The notes beneath the pieces are model-generated. The model was not told where the DNA came from, did not search any database, and saw only the letters and a program-made list of their open reading frames with translations. 64,000 nucleotides of DNA from Umezawaea tangerina (GTDB taxonomy: Bacteria; Actinomycetota; Actinomycetes; Mycobacteriales; Pseudonocardiaceae), in assembly GCF_003002815.1 (NCBI RefSeq), contig NZ_PVTF01000004.1, forward strand, positions 1 through 64,000. The letters are read 5' to 3'. Positions within the stretch are counted from its first letter, which is position 1. Each line of letters opens with the position of its first letter. This document shows, one piece after another, positions 44,223 to 54,868 of this stretch. Position numbers and translations under genes: made by a program.

Positions 44223-46580
44223 GTGTCCACCACGTTCGGCGACCTGCTCCGCACCCACCGCGTCCGCTCCGCCCTGACGCAGGAGGAGCTGGCCGCCGGG
44301 TCGGGGGTGAGCGTGCGGGCGATCAGCGACATGGAGCGGGGTCGGGCGAAGGGGCCGCAGCGGCGGACGGTGGAGGCGCTCGCGGTGGTGCTGGGCCTGG
44401 ACGGTCCGGAGCTGCGGGCGTTGTTGGACACCGCGAAGGCGGGTCGGATGCGGCACCAGGTGGCGGCGGCGCCGTGGGCGTTGCCGCCGGACGTGCCGGA
44501 CCTGACCGGGCGCGACGAGGAGCTGCGGTTGTTGGCGGCCGCGGCGACGGCGGGCAGGCAGACCGAGGTGGTCGTGGTGCACGGGCCGCCCGGCGCGGGC
44601 AAGACGACGGTCGCGGTGCACCTGGCGTACCAGTTGGCCGAGCGGTTCCCGGACGGCTGCCTGTTCGTGAACCTGCGCGGGATGGACGCGCGGCCGGTGT
44701 CGCCGGGTGAGGTCATGCACAAGGTGCTGCGGACGCTGGGCGTCACCGACGAGCGCATCCCGAGCCGCGAGGACGAGCGGGCCGAGCTGTACCGGGCGGA
44801 GCTGCGGAGCCGGTCGACGGCGCTGGTCCTGGACAACGCCGCGGACGAGGCGCAGGTGCGGCCGCTGCTGGCGACGGGGTCGGGGTCGCTGGTGCTGATC
44901 ACCAGCAGGCAGACCCTAGGCGGCCTGGAGGCGGGCACCCGGCTGGCGCTGGACGTGTTGTCCGGCAACGAGTCCGTGCGGCTGCTGGGCGCGATCGCCG
45001 GTGCGCACCGGGTCGCCGCGGAGCGGGCGGCGGCCGAGCGGGTCGCCGAGCTGTGCGGTCACCTGCCGCTGGCGCTGCGGATCGCGGGCAACCGGTTGGC
45101 GAGCAGGCCGCGCTGGACCCTGGGGCACCTGGCCGAGCAGCTCGGCGACGAGAGCCGCAGGCTGACGGCGCTGACGGCGGGCGACCTGCGGGTGCGGGCG
45201 GCGTTCCTGATGTCCTACCAGCAGCTGGGGCCGGTGGCGGCGCTGGTGTTCCGGCGGATGTCGCTGGTGCCGGGCGGCGACGTGGGGCCGGACCTGGTGG
45301 CGATGGCCGCGGGCGTGGACCCGCTGGTGGCCGAGGAGACGTTGGAGGACCTGGTCGACGCCAGCCTGGTCGAGGCGTCCGGGACCGCTGGCCGGTACGT
45401 GTTCCACGACCTGGTGCGGGTGTTCGCGCGGGAGCGGCTGGCCGCCGACGAGTCGGCCGCGGTCGTGGACGAGGCGCGGTGGCGGACGATCGACTGGCTG
45501 CTGCGCGAGGCGCGCACGTCGGCGCGCGCGTTCGGGCCGGACGCCTCGCCTGAGGACCACGAGCGGGCCGCGACGTGGTTGCGGCGGGAGACCGGGCACT
45601 GGATCGGCGCGCTGCGGCTGGCGCACGCCGCCGAACGGCACCGGACCGTGCTGGACGTGGCGACGGCGATGCACTGGTACTCCGACCAGCGCGGTGACGG
45701 CGCGCTGTGGCACGAGGTGTTCCGCTACGGCGTCGACGCGGCCCGCGTCCTGGGCAGCAGGCGCGACGAGGCCGTGCAGCTGAACTTCCTGTGCTGGACG
45801 CTGAGCGTGCTGCTGGACGAGCAGGAGGCGGCGCTGGTCGTGCACCACGAGGCGCTGGCCGCGGCGGTCGACTGCGGCGACGTGAAGGAGCAGGCCTGGG
45901 CGGTGTACTACCGGTCGGCCATCGAACGGCGCCAGGGACGGCTGGAGGAGTCGCGCACGTTCGCCGAGCGGGCCGTGGAGTGGTTCGAGGCCGCGGGCGA
46001 CCCGCTCGCCACCCAGTTCGCGCTGTCCAACCTGGGGATCGTGCTGCACCAGTTCGGCCGGTACGCCGAGTCGGCCGAGGTGCACCGCCGGTGCGTCGCG
46101 TTCCACCGAGCCCGTGTCGCCCTTCGCCCCGACGGACACGACCGCGAGTCGGTGGCGCTGAACCTGTTGCGGCTGGCGGCGGACCTGACCGCGCTGCGCG
46201 ACTGGGACGCGGCGCGCGAGGCGTGCGAGGAGGCGCTGGGGCTGGCCAGGGCCACCGGTGCCCGGCACACCGAGGCGGACACGCTGGTCCAGCTCGGCGC
46301 GGCGCTGCACGGGCAGGGCGACGCGGCGGGGGCGGCGGACCGGTTGCGGGAAGCCGTTGCCATGACCGACGAGCTGCGCACGACCGCGCTGGTGGAGATG
46401 CTGATCCTGCTGGGAACCGTGCTCGACGACCTCGGCGAGACCGACGAGTCGAGGGCGTACCGCTTGCGGGCGCTGGACATCTGCGACCGGTCGCAGACCA
46501 TCGCGACCCGCGCGCTCGGCGCGGAGCTGAGGCGGGCGATGGAGACCCCGTCGTCCGTGCGGAGCGACGGGCACGCGTGA
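44223..46580 (+). CDS. XRE-NB-ARC-TPR regulator (STAND ATPase)
   Basis: A 785-residue signalling protein. Residues 5-70 are an XRE-type helix-turn-helix (ALTQEELAAGSGVSVRAISD). Next is an NB-ARC/AP-ATPase core with Walker A GPPGAGKTT (121-129), Walker B LVLDN (201-205) and GHLPLAL (279-285), then a winged-helix-like segment. From about 450 there are TPR repeats (FALSNLGIVLHQFGRYAESA). It resembles AfsR-type regulators without the SARP domain. The GTG at 44223 gives the HTH a normal lead; AAAGG is only a few bases upstream and a TAGTGT -10-like hexamer ends six bases before it, so the mRNA may be leaderless. The ligand and targets are unknown. Confidence 0.85.
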   Translation: MSTTFGDLLRTHRVRSALTQEELAAGSGVSVRAISDMERGRAKGPQRRTVEALAVVLGLDGPELRALLDTAKAGRMRHQVAAAPWALPPDVPDLTGRDEELRLLAAAATAGRQTEVVVVHGPPGAGKTTVAVHLAYQLAERFPDGCLFVNLRGMDARPVSPGEVMHKVLRTLGVTDERIPSREDERAELYRAELRSRSTALVLDNAADEAQVRPLLATGSGSLVLITSRQTLGGLEAGTRLALDVLSGNESVRLLGAIAGAHRVAAERAAAERVAELCGHLPLALRIAGNRLASRPRWTLGHLAEQLGDESRRLTALTAGDLRVRAAFLMSYQQLGPVAALVFRRMSLVPGGDVGPDLVAMAAGVDPLVAEETLEDLVDASLVEASGTAGRYVFHDLVRVFARERLAADESAAVVDEARWRTIDWLLREARTSARAFGPDASPEDHERAATWLRRETGHWIGALRLAHAAERHRTVLDVATAMHWYSDQRGDGALWHEVFRYGVDAARVLGSRRDEAVQLNFLCWTLSVLLDEQEAALVVHHEALAAAVDCGDVKEQAWAVYYRSAIERRQGRLEESRTFAERAVEWFEAAGDPLATQFALSNLGIVLHQFGRYAESAEVHRRCVAFHRARVALRPDGHDRESVALNLLRLAADLTALRDWDAAREACEEALGLARATGARHTEADTLVQLGAALHGQGDAAGAADRLREAVAMTDELRTTALVEMLILLGTVLDDLGETDESRAYRLRALDICDRSQTIATRALGAELRRAMETPSSVRSDGHA

Positions 46581-46704
46581 GCTGATCCGATCGGCGCAGC
46601 GATCTCGCTGATCGGTCGATTGTCTTCGGTGGTGCGGTCCCCTACTGTCGATCTTCGTCCGCGCGGACTTCTGACACCGGATCACGCACGAGGGGGACTC
46701 GGCA

Positions 46705-48228
<1,524 letters not shown>

Positions 48229-48240
48229 GCGCGCGAAAGG

Positions 48241-48276
48241 AACGGGGCCACCACCCGCGGGGGTGGTGGCCCCGTT
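48241..48276. terminator. Bidirectional terminator
   Basis: A perfect 16-bp stem (AACGGGGCCACCACCC and complement) with a 4-base loop, between the protease stop and the convergent RidA stop. Confidence 0.85.
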
Positions 48277-48288
48277 CCCGGAAGCGGC

Positions 48289-48672
48289 TCAGTCCCCCAG
48301 CACGGCCAGCGCGTCGATCTCCACCAGCAGCCCGGCGGGCAGTCCTACGTAGACGGTCGTGCGCGCCGAGTACGGCTCGGTCATGAACTCGCCGTAGGCG
48401 TCGTTCATCTCGCCGAAGTGCGCCGTGTCGGTGAGGTACACCCGCAGCATCACCACGTCGTCGAAGCTCGCACCGGCCGCCGCCAGCACGGCGCCGACGT
48501 TGCGCAGCGTCTGGGCGGTCTGCTCCTTCACCGTGGTGCCGACGATCGAGCCGGTCTCGGCGTCGAAGGCGACCTGGCCCGCAACCTGCAGGACGTTGCC
48601 CTTGCGGACGCCCTGCGAGAACTTCGCGATGGGCTGGGGCGCGGTCTCGGTCTTGATCTCGATCTTCGGCAA
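48289..48672 (-). CDS. RidA-family protein
   Basis: A 127-residue YjgF/YER057c/UK114 protein. RidA hydrolyses reactive enamine/imine intermediates released by PLP-dependent deaminases, and this one sits opposite such a deaminase gene. Family blocks are FSQGVRKGNVLQVAGQVAFD, LRNVGAVLAAAGASFDDVV and ARTTVYVGLPAGLLVEIDALA; the usual active-site Arg is in SARTTVYV. The only plausible start is TTG at 48672 (LPKIEIKTE) with GAGAGGGT upstream, 13 bases after the IclR gene. Confidence 0.9.
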   Translation of the reverse strand: MPKIEIKTETAPQPIAKFSQGVRKGNVLQVAGQVAFDAETGSIVGTTVKEQTAQTLRNVGAVLAAAGASFDDVVMLRVYLTDTAHFGEMNDAYGEFMTEPYSARTTVYVGLPAGLLVEIDALAVLGD

Positions 48673-48685
48673 GGCAGGACCCTCT

Positions 48686-49435
48686 CTAGTCGCGCGGCGT
48701 GAAGCCGCACTCGATGGACGCCGCCCGCGCGGTGGCGAGCAGGCTGGGCACGAGGGCCACCAGGCCCTCGAAGTCGAGCAGCACCTTGGGAACCGACACC
48801 GAGACCGCCGCCACCACCTCACCACGGGAGCCGCGGATCGGCGCGCCGACGCAGTGGATGAAGTCCTCGTGCTCGGAGTTGTCCAGCGCGTAGCCCCGTT
48901 CCCGCACGCGCTCCAGCTCGGCGAGGTAGGCCGCCGGTTCGGTGATCGTGTTCGCGGTCAGCCTCGGGTACTCCATCGACGCGGCGACCTCGCGCCGCTT
49001 GGCCTCCGGCAGGTCCGCCAGCAGCACCTTCGCCACGGCCGTGCAGTGCAGCGGCGCGCGGCGGCCGACGCGGGAGTACATCCGCATGGGGTGGGTGCTG
49101 TCGTACTTGTCGATGTAGATCACCTCGCCCGCCTCGTAGCTGGCCAGGTGCACGGTGTAGCCGGTGAGGGCGTTGAGCTCGCGCAGCGCGGACTCGGAGC
49201 TGCGCCGCACGTCCCGCTCCTCCAGCGCCCGGTTGGCGAGGTCGAACAGGGCGGTGCCGAGCCGGTAGTGGTGCACGCCCTCGCGCTGCACGAACCGGTG
49301 CGACTCCAACGTCCGCAGCAGCCTCAGTGCGGTCGACTTGTGCACGTCGACGACACCCGCGAGCTCCTCCAGCGTCTTGGGGCCGGTCGCCAGCTCGCCG
49401 ACGAGCGTCAACGCGCGGTCCAGGCTCTGACTCAT
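48686..49435 (-). CDS. IclR-family transcriptional regulator
   Basis: A 249-residue regulator: a winged helix (residues 5-65, KTLEELAGVVDVHKSTALRL) and an IclR effector domain (RRAPLHCTAVAKVLLADL, GYALDNSEHEDFIHCVGAPI). The ATG at 49435 overlaps the kinase stop as ATGA. It probably controls this operon and the divergent deaminase-deacylase-permease operon through the dyad at 50499-50517. Confidence 0.9.
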   Translation of the reverse strand: MSQSLDRALTLVGELATGPKTLEELAGVVDVHKSTALRLLRTLESHRFVQREGVHHYRLGTALFDLANRALEERDVRRSSESALRELNALTGYTVHLASYEAGEVIYIDKYDSTHPMRMYSRVGRRAPLHCTAVAKVLLADLPEAKRREVAASMEYPRLTANTITEPAAYLAELERVRERGYALDNSEHEDFIHCVGAPIRGSRGEVVAAVSVSVPKVLLDFEGLVALVPSLLATARAASIECGFTPRD

Positions 49436-50418
49436 ACGCTCTCCCGTAGGTTGCCCGCCCTGAGGTTCGCCGCCGCCCACGTGGACGGGTCGGCGTCGAG
49501 CAGGGGGCCGGTGACCCGCGACGGCAGGGGGACTCCGACGTCCTCGGTGGTCAACAGCACCGCGGCCGCCTGCAGGTGCCCCGCGCGCAACCGCCTGCCG
49601 GGCGGGTCGCCCGCGAGGTGCGCGGCGAGGTAGCCCGCCGCGAAACCGTCCCCGGCACCGACCGGCTCCACGACGTCCACGCGCAGCGCGGGCTGGAAGG
49701 TGTGGGTGTCGCCCTCCACCAGCGTCGCGCCGTGCTCGCCCAGCTTCACCACGATGCTCGCCGGGCCGGGCAGCAGCTCGCGCAACGCGGCCGGGTCACC
49801 GGTCCCCCACACCGCCTCGGCCTCGTCCGCGCCCGCCAGCACGATGTCGGCGGCGTTCGCGAGCTCGCGCAGGACGGCCGGGTCGCGGCCGTGCCACAGC
49901 GCGGGCCGCCAGTTCAGGTCGAAGGACACCAGGAGGCCGTCGCGGGGCCTGGTGAGCACCTCGCGCAGCAGGGCGAGGCAGCTGTCGGACAGCGCCGCGG
50001 TGATGCCGCTGACGTGCACCAGCCGCACGGACGCCAGGTCGAGCCGGTCCACCGTCTCGGGGCCCATCGCGGAGGCGGCGGAGCCCTGCCGGTAGTAGCG
50101 GACCGGGCTGCCCGCCGCGTCGGCCTCCTTGACGTACAGGCCGGTCGGGCGCTCCGGGTCGACGTGCACGCCCGTGACGTCCACACCCGCGCCCGCGACC
50201 GCGTCGAGGACCGCGCGGCCGAACGCGTCCGCGCCCACCGCGCTCACCCACGAGCTCGCGACGCCCAGGCGCGCCAGGTGGCAGGCCACGTTGGACTCCG
50301 CGCCGCCGATCGCCCTGGTCCAGCGGACGACCTCGTGCGCGGGACCGGGTTCGGCCGGGACGAGCACCACCATCGTCTCGCCGAGGCACACCACTCCGCC
50401 CGCTTGTTCGAAACTCAT
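49432..50418 (-). CDS. PfkB-family sugar kinase (2-keto-3-deoxygluconate kinase-like)
   Basis: A 328-residue ribokinase-fold enzyme. GGAESNVACHLARLG (about 39-53) is the first PfkB signature region, FDLNWRPALW is KDG-kinase-like, and PVGAGDGFAAGYLAA holds the catalytic Asp. It resembles kinases for keto-deoxy sugar acids. In a D-amino acid cluster its substrate is unclear; it may act on a sugar-acid-linked compound taken up by the GntP permease (inference). It is the first gene of the minus-strand operon. Confidence 0.85.
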   Translation of the reverse strand: MSFEQAGGVVCLGETMVVLVPAEPGPAHEVVRWTRAIGGAESNVACHLARLGVASSWVSAVGADAFGRAVLDAVAGAGVDVTGVHVDPERPTGLYVKEADAAGSPVRYYRQGSAASAMGPETVDRLDLASVRLVHVSGITAALSDSCLALLREVLTRPRDGLLVSFDLNWRPALWHGRDPAVLRELANAADIVLAGADEAEAVWGTGDPAALRELLPGPASIVVKLGEHGATLVEGDTHTFQPALRVDVVEPVGAGDGFAAGYLAAHLAGDPPGRRLRAGHLQAAAVLLTTEDVGVPLPSRVTGPLLDADPSTWAAANLRAGNLRESV

Positions 50419-50498
50419 CCGCTTCTTTCCTCCGGACTTGCTCGTTGACGGCGGGGCAAGCGAATGTTACACACTTCAGCATCACATCGCGCAATAGC

Positions 50499-50517
50499 CG
50501 TTGCAAAATATGCAACG
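50499..50517. promoter_or_regulatory. Likely IclR operator
   Basis: CGTTGCA (50499-50505) and TGCAACG (50511-50517) form a perfect dyad with a 5-bp AT-rich centre, immediately upstream of the deaminase ribosome-binding site in the divergent region. Confidence 0.6.
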
Positions 50518-50532
50518 TGAGGAGCGGGACAA

Positions 50533-51816
50533 GTGGACTCGGCGAGCATTGACCGGACCGCGGTAGCCGCGCTGCGCGCGGAACGCATCGACTGGCGCTT
50601 CAAGGGGCTGCCGAGCACGGCGTTCGGGGCCTCGGTGGGCGAGGTGGCCGACCGGCGCCTCGACCTGTTCACCGACGGGTTCGTCGGCCCGCTGGTGGTG
50701 CTCGACGCCTCGGCGCTGGAGCACAACCTCGCCACCATGGAGTCGTGGTGCGAACGGCACGGCGTCGCGCTGGCCCCGCACGGCAAGACGACCATGGCAC
50801 CGCAGCTGTTCACCCGCCAGCTCGACCACGGCGCGTGGGCCATCACGGCCGCGAACGCCAGCCAGCTGCGGGTGTACCGGGCGTTCGGCGTGAGCCGGGT
50901 CCTGCTCGCCAACCAGCTCGTCGACCCGGCCGCGCTGCGCTGGCTCGCCGACGAGCTGGCCGCCGACCCCGCGTTCGAGTTCACCTGCTGGGTGGACTCG
51001 GTGGCGGGCGTCGCGGTGATGACCGAGGCGCTGGAGGGCACGGCGCGTCCGGTGGACGTGCTGGTGGAGCTGGGCGCGACCGGCGGCCGGACCGGGGCGC
51101 GCGACGCCGACACCGCCTCGGCGGTGGCGAAGGCGGTCGCGGAGAGCCCGGTGCTGCGGCTGGTCGGCGTCGGCGGTTACGAGGGCGCGCTGGCCCACGA
51201 CAGCTCCGAGCAGGCGAAGTCCACAGTGGACGCCTACCTCGACGCGGTGCGCGACCTGGTGCTGCGGCTGCACGGCGAGGGCCGTTTCGAGGGCTTGGAC
51301 CAAGTCGTCGTCACAGTGGGCGGCAGCGCGTACTTCGACCAGGTCGCCGCCGCGCTGACCCGGCCGTGGCCGTCGGACCTGCCGGTGCTGCCCGTGGTGC
51401 GCAGCGGCGCGTACGTGACGCACGACGACGGCTTCTACCGCGGCATCTCGCCGCTGGGCCGCACCGAGGGCGAGCAGCCGTTCCGGCCGGCGCTGCGGGC
51501 GTGGGCGCAGGTCACGTCGAAGCCCCAGGCGGACCTGGCGCTGCTCACGATCGGCAAGCGCGACGCGTCGTTCGACGAGGGCCTGCCCGAGCCGCAGGTG
51601 GTGCGCTCCGGCGGCGTGGAACGGCCGCTGGTGGGCGCCTCGGTGACCGCGCTCAACGACCAGCACGCGTTCCTGGCGCTGACCGAGGGCGGTGTCGAGG
51701 TCGGCGACTGGGTCGGGCTCGGCGTGTCGCACCCGTGCACGGTGTTCGACAAGTGGCAGCTGATCCCGGTCGTGGACGGCACGACCGTGGTCGACCTCGT
51801 CCGAACCTTCTTCTAG
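50533..51816 (+). CDS. PLP-dependent D-amino acid deaminase (D-serine dehydratase-like, fold III)
   Basis: The 427-residue enzyme has an alanine-racemase-like barrel with the PLP lysine in APHGKTTMAPQL (Lys85) and the metal-site signature SHPCTVFDKW near the C-terminus. These are the features of the DSD1/D-threonine aldolase-like family that deaminates D-amino acids to 2-oxo acids and ammonia. The GTG at 50533 has GAGGAGCGGG upstream. It is followed after eight bases by an N-acyl-D-amino acid deacylase, which fits sequential use of N-acyl-D-amino acids. Confidence 0.87.
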   Translation: MDSASIDRTAVAALRAERIDWRFKGLPSTAFGASVGEVADRRLDLFTDGFVGPLVVLDASALEHNLATMESWCERHGVALAPHGKTTMAPQLFTRQLDHGAWAITAANASQLRVYRAFGVSRVLLANQLVDPAALRWLADELAADPAFEFTCWVDSVAGVAVMTEALEGTARPVDVLVELGATGGRTGARDADTASAVAKAVAESPVLRLVGVGGYEGALAHDSSEQAKSTVDAYLDAVRDLVLRLHGEGRFEGLDQVVVTVGGSAYFDQVAAALTRPWPSDLPVLPVVRSGAYVTHDDGFYRGISPLGRTEGEQPFRPALRAWAQVTSKPQADLALLTIGKRDASFDEGLPEPQVVRSGGVERPLVGASVTALNDQHAFLALTEGGVEVGDWVGLGVSHPCTVFDKWQLIPVVDGTTVVDLVRTFF

Positions 51817-51824
51817 GAGCCTGG

Positions 51825-53414
51825 ATGGACATCGTCTTCAAGGGGGCGCGGGTCGTCGACGGCACCGGCGCGCCCGAGTACCGGGCGGACGTGGGGATCA
51901 GCGGGGGCCGGATCGCCGCGATCGGACCGGGCCTGTCCGGCGGCCGGACGGTCGACGCCGACGGCCTCGTGCTGGCGCCGGGGTTCATCGACATGCACTC
52001 GCACTCCGACCTCCAGGTCCTGGCGAACCCGGACCACCTCGCCAAGGTGTCGCAGGGCGTGACGAGCGAGGTGCTCGGCCAGGACGGGCTGTCCTACGCA
52101 CCGGTCGACGACGCGGTGCTGGAGACGTTGCGCGGCCAGCTCGCGGGCTGGAACGACGACCCGCCCGGCTTCGACTGGGACTGGCGGTCGGTCGGCGAGT
52201 ACCTCGACCGGCTCGACCGCGGCATCGCGGTGAACGCCGCGTACCTGGTGCCGCAGGGCACGGTGCGGATGCTGTGCGTCGGCTGGGACGACCGGCCCGC
52301 GACCGAGTCCGAAGTGGACCGGATGCGCTCCGTCGTCGCGCAGTCGTTGCGGGAAGGGGCGATGGGGCTCTCGTCGGGGCTGACCTACACGCCCGGCATG
52401 TACGCGACCACGGCCGAGCTCGTCCGGCTGTGCGAGGTCACCGGCTCGCTCGGCGGCTACTACAGCCCGCACCACCGCAGCTACGGCGCGGGCGCGCTGG
52501 AGGCGTACGCGGAGATGGTCCGGGTGTCGCTGGACTCCGGCTGCCCGCTGCACCTCGCGCACGCCACGATGAACTTCCCCGTCAACGAGGGCCGCGCGGG
52601 CGAGCTGCTCTCGTTGCTGGACAACGCGATCGCGGCGGGCGCGGACATCTCGCTGGACACCTACCCGTACCTGCCCGGCGCCACCTACCTGTCGGCGCTG
52701 CTGCCGAGCTGGGCCACCGAGGGCGGCCCGGAGGCGACCCTGGCGCGGCTGTCCGATGTGGACACCCGCGAGCGGATCCGGGTGGAGGTCGAGGAGACCG
52801 GCTCGGACGGGTGCCACGGCGTGCCGGTCGACTGGGACTCCATCGAGATCAACGGCGTGCGGCGCACCGAGAACGCCCACCTCGTCGGGCACAGCGTGGC
52901 CGCCTCCGCGCGGTCCGCCGGACGCCCGGCCGCCGACCTGTACTTCGACACGCTGCTGGCCGAACGGCTCGGCACGTCGTGCTTGATGCACGTCGGCCAC
53001 GAGGACAACGTGCGCGCGATCATGCGCCACCCCGCGCACACCGGCGGCAGCGACGGGCTGCTCGTCGGCGACCGGCCGCACCCGCGGGCCTGGGGCACGT
53101 TCCCCCGCTACCTCGCGCGGTACGTGCGGGAACTGGGCGTGCTCGGGCTCGAGGAGTGCGTCTCCCACCTGACGGGCCGGGCCGCGAAGCGGCTGCGGCT
53201 CACCGACCGCGGCCTCGTGCGCGAGGGGTACGCGGCCGACCTGGTCCTGTTCGACCCGAACGAGGTGGCCGACACGGCGACGTTCGACGAGCCGAGGCAG
53301 GCCGCTAGAGGAATCCCGCACGTGCTGGTCAACGGGGTGCCGGTGATCGACGGCGGTACGCACACCGGGGCGCTGCCCGGCCATTCCCTGCGCAACAACG
53401 GGAGAACCAAGTGA
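51825..53414 (+). CDS. N-acyl-D-amino-acid deacylase
   Basis: The 529-residue amidohydrolase releases free D-amino acids from N-acyl forms. The metal motif HSHSD is at 58-62 (APGFIDMHSHSDL). GLSSGLTYTPGMYA, YYSPHHRSYG (metal His), LHLAHATMN and the late EGYAADLVLFDP block match the D-aminoacylase family. The ATG at 51825 has AGGAGCC upstream. Its stop overlaps the permease start by four bases. Confidence 0.92.
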   Translation: MDIVFKGARVVDGTGAPEYRADVGISGGRIAAIGPGLSGGRTVDADGLVLAPGFIDMHSHSDLQVLANPDHLAKVSQGVTSEVLGQDGLSYAPVDDAVLETLRGQLAGWNDDPPGFDWDWRSVGEYLDRLDRGIAVNAAYLVPQGTVRMLCVGWDDRPATESEVDRMRSVVAQSLREGAMGLSSGLTYTPGMYATTAELVRLCEVTGSLGGYYSPHHRSYGAGALEAYAEMVRVSLDSGCPLHLAHATMNFPVNEGRAGELLSLLDNAIAAGADISLDTYPYLPGATYLSALLPSWATEGGPEATLARLSDVDTRERIRVEVEETGSDGCHGVPVDWDSIEINGVRRTENAHLVGHSVAASARSAGRPAADLYFDTLLAERLGTSCLMHVGHEDNVRAIMRHPAHTGGSDGLLVGDRPHPRAWGTFPRYLARYVRELGVLGLEECVSHLTGRAAKRLRLTDRGLVREGYAADLVLFDPNEVADTATFDEPRQAARGIPHVLVNGVPVIDGGTHTGALPGHSLRNNGRTK

Positions 53415-54805
53415 TCGACTGGCTGCAACACCAAACGGGCGGACTCCTCACGCTGTCCGCGATCAGCATCGCCCTGTTGCTGATCATGATCATCCGGTTC
53501 AAGGTCGAGCCGTTCATCGCTCTGCTGATAGCCGGTCTGCTGGTGGCGCTCGCCGCGGGCCTGCCGGTGGAGACCCTGGTCGGCTCGGCCCAGAAGGCGT
53601 CGGGATCGCTGCTGGAGGGCGGTTTCGGCGGCATCCTCGGGCACATCGCGTCGATCATCGGCCTCGGCACGCTGCTCGGCGCGATCCTGGAGGCCTCCGG
53701 CGGCGCCCAGGTGCTGACCGGGTCGCTGCTCAAGGCGTTCGGCGAGAAGCGCGCGCCGCTCGCGATGGGCCTGGCCGGTCTGATCTTCGGCGTGCCGGTG
53801 TTCTTCGACATCGGCATCTTCGTGCTGGCGCCGCTGGTCTACGTGGCGGCCAAGCAGGGCGGCAAGTCGATCGTGCTGTACGCCATGCCGCTGCTCGCCG
53901 GCCTGTCCGTCATGCACGCGTTCATGCCTCCCCACCCCGGCCCCGTGGCCGCGGCGGGCCTGCTGCACGTCGGCCTCGGCTGGATCATCATCATGGGCCT
54001 GGCCTGCGCCATCCCGGCGTGGTTCGTCGGCGGCATCCTGTACTCCACGTGGATCGGCAAGCGCATCAACGTGCCCGTCCCCGAGGAGATGCTGGCCGCG
54101 GCGGAGGAGGCCAGGGGCGACGAGGTCAAGAACCCGCCGTCGCTCGGCCTGGTGCTCGGGATCATCGCGATCCCGCTGGTGCTGATCCTCGCGGGCACGT
54201 TCGGCAGCATCCTGCTGACCAAGGGCTCCCGGCTCTACGGCGTGTTCACGTTCTTCGGCACACCCGCCGTCGCGCTCACCATCGCCGTCCTGCTGGCCAC
54301 CTACCTGCTCGGCTACCGCCGCGGCATGACCCGCGACCAGCTCACCGAGCTGACCGGCAAGTCCCTCCGCCCGGTCGGCATGATCCTGCTCGTCGTCGGC
54401 GCGGGCGGCTTCTTCGGCGCCGTCCTCTCCGCGACCGGCGTCGGCAAGGTCCTGGCCACGTCCCTGTCCGACGCGGGTCTCCCGGTGATCGCGCTCGCCT
54501 ACGTCATCAGCTGCGGCATGCGCATCGCCCAGGGTTCCGCCACCGTCGCCATCGTCACCACCACCGGCATCGTCGCGCCGGTCGTGGCGGACCTGAACTA
54601 CTCGCAACCCCAGCTGGCGCTGCTGGTCATGTCGATCGCGTCGGGTTCGATCATCGCCTCGCACGTCAACGACGGCGGCTTCTGGATCGTCTCCCGCTAC
54701 TTCGGCCTCTCGGTCAAGGAGACGCTCCAGACGTGGACCGTCCTGGAGACCGTGCTGTCCGTGGTCGGCTTCGTCATGGCCGCCCTGCTCAGCCTGGTCG
54801 TCTAG
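53411..54805 (+). CDS. GntP-family permease
   Basis: A 464-residue membrane transporter with about 12 hydrophobic segments and the GntP block AGLSVMHAFMPPHPGPVAAA (about 165-185). The family includes gluconate symporters and DsdX, the D-serine importer. In this operon D-amino acid uptake is more likely than gluconate uptake (inference). It starts with GTG overlapping the deacylase stop (GTGA). Confidence 0.9.
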   Translation: MIDWLQHQTGGLLTLSAISIALLLIMIIRFKVEPFIALLIAGLLVALAAGLPVETLVGSAQKASGSLLEGGFGGILGHIASIIGLGTLLGAILEASGGAQVLTGSLLKAFGEKRAPLAMGLAGLIFGVPVFFDIGIFVLAPLVYVAAKQGGKSIVLYAMPLLAGLSVMHAFMPPHPGPVAAAGLLHVGLGWIIIMGLACAIPAWFVGGILYSTWIGKRINVPVPEEMLAAAEEARGDEVKNPPSLGLVLGIIAIPLVLILAGTFGSILLTKGSRLYGVFTFFGTPAVALTIAVLLATYLLGYRRGMTRDQLTELTGKSLRPVGMILLVVGAGGFFGAVLSATGVGKVLATSLSDAGLPVIALAYVISCGMRIAQGSATVAIVTTTGIVAPVVADLNYSQPQLALLVMSIASGSIIASHVNDGGFWIVSRYFGLSVKETLQTWTVLETVLSVVGFVMAALLSLVV

Positions 54806-54817
54806 CGCGTGTACAGG

Positions 54818-54856
54818 GAAGAGCCCGCCCGGTGGACCTCACCGGGCGGGCTCTTC
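54818..54856. terminator. Bidirectional terminator
   Basis: A perfect 17-bp stem (GAAGAGCCCGCCCGGTG and complement) with a 5-base loop, between the convergent permease and lipoprotein genes. Confidence 0.85.
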
Positions 54857-54868
54857 GCTCGCGGGGGC

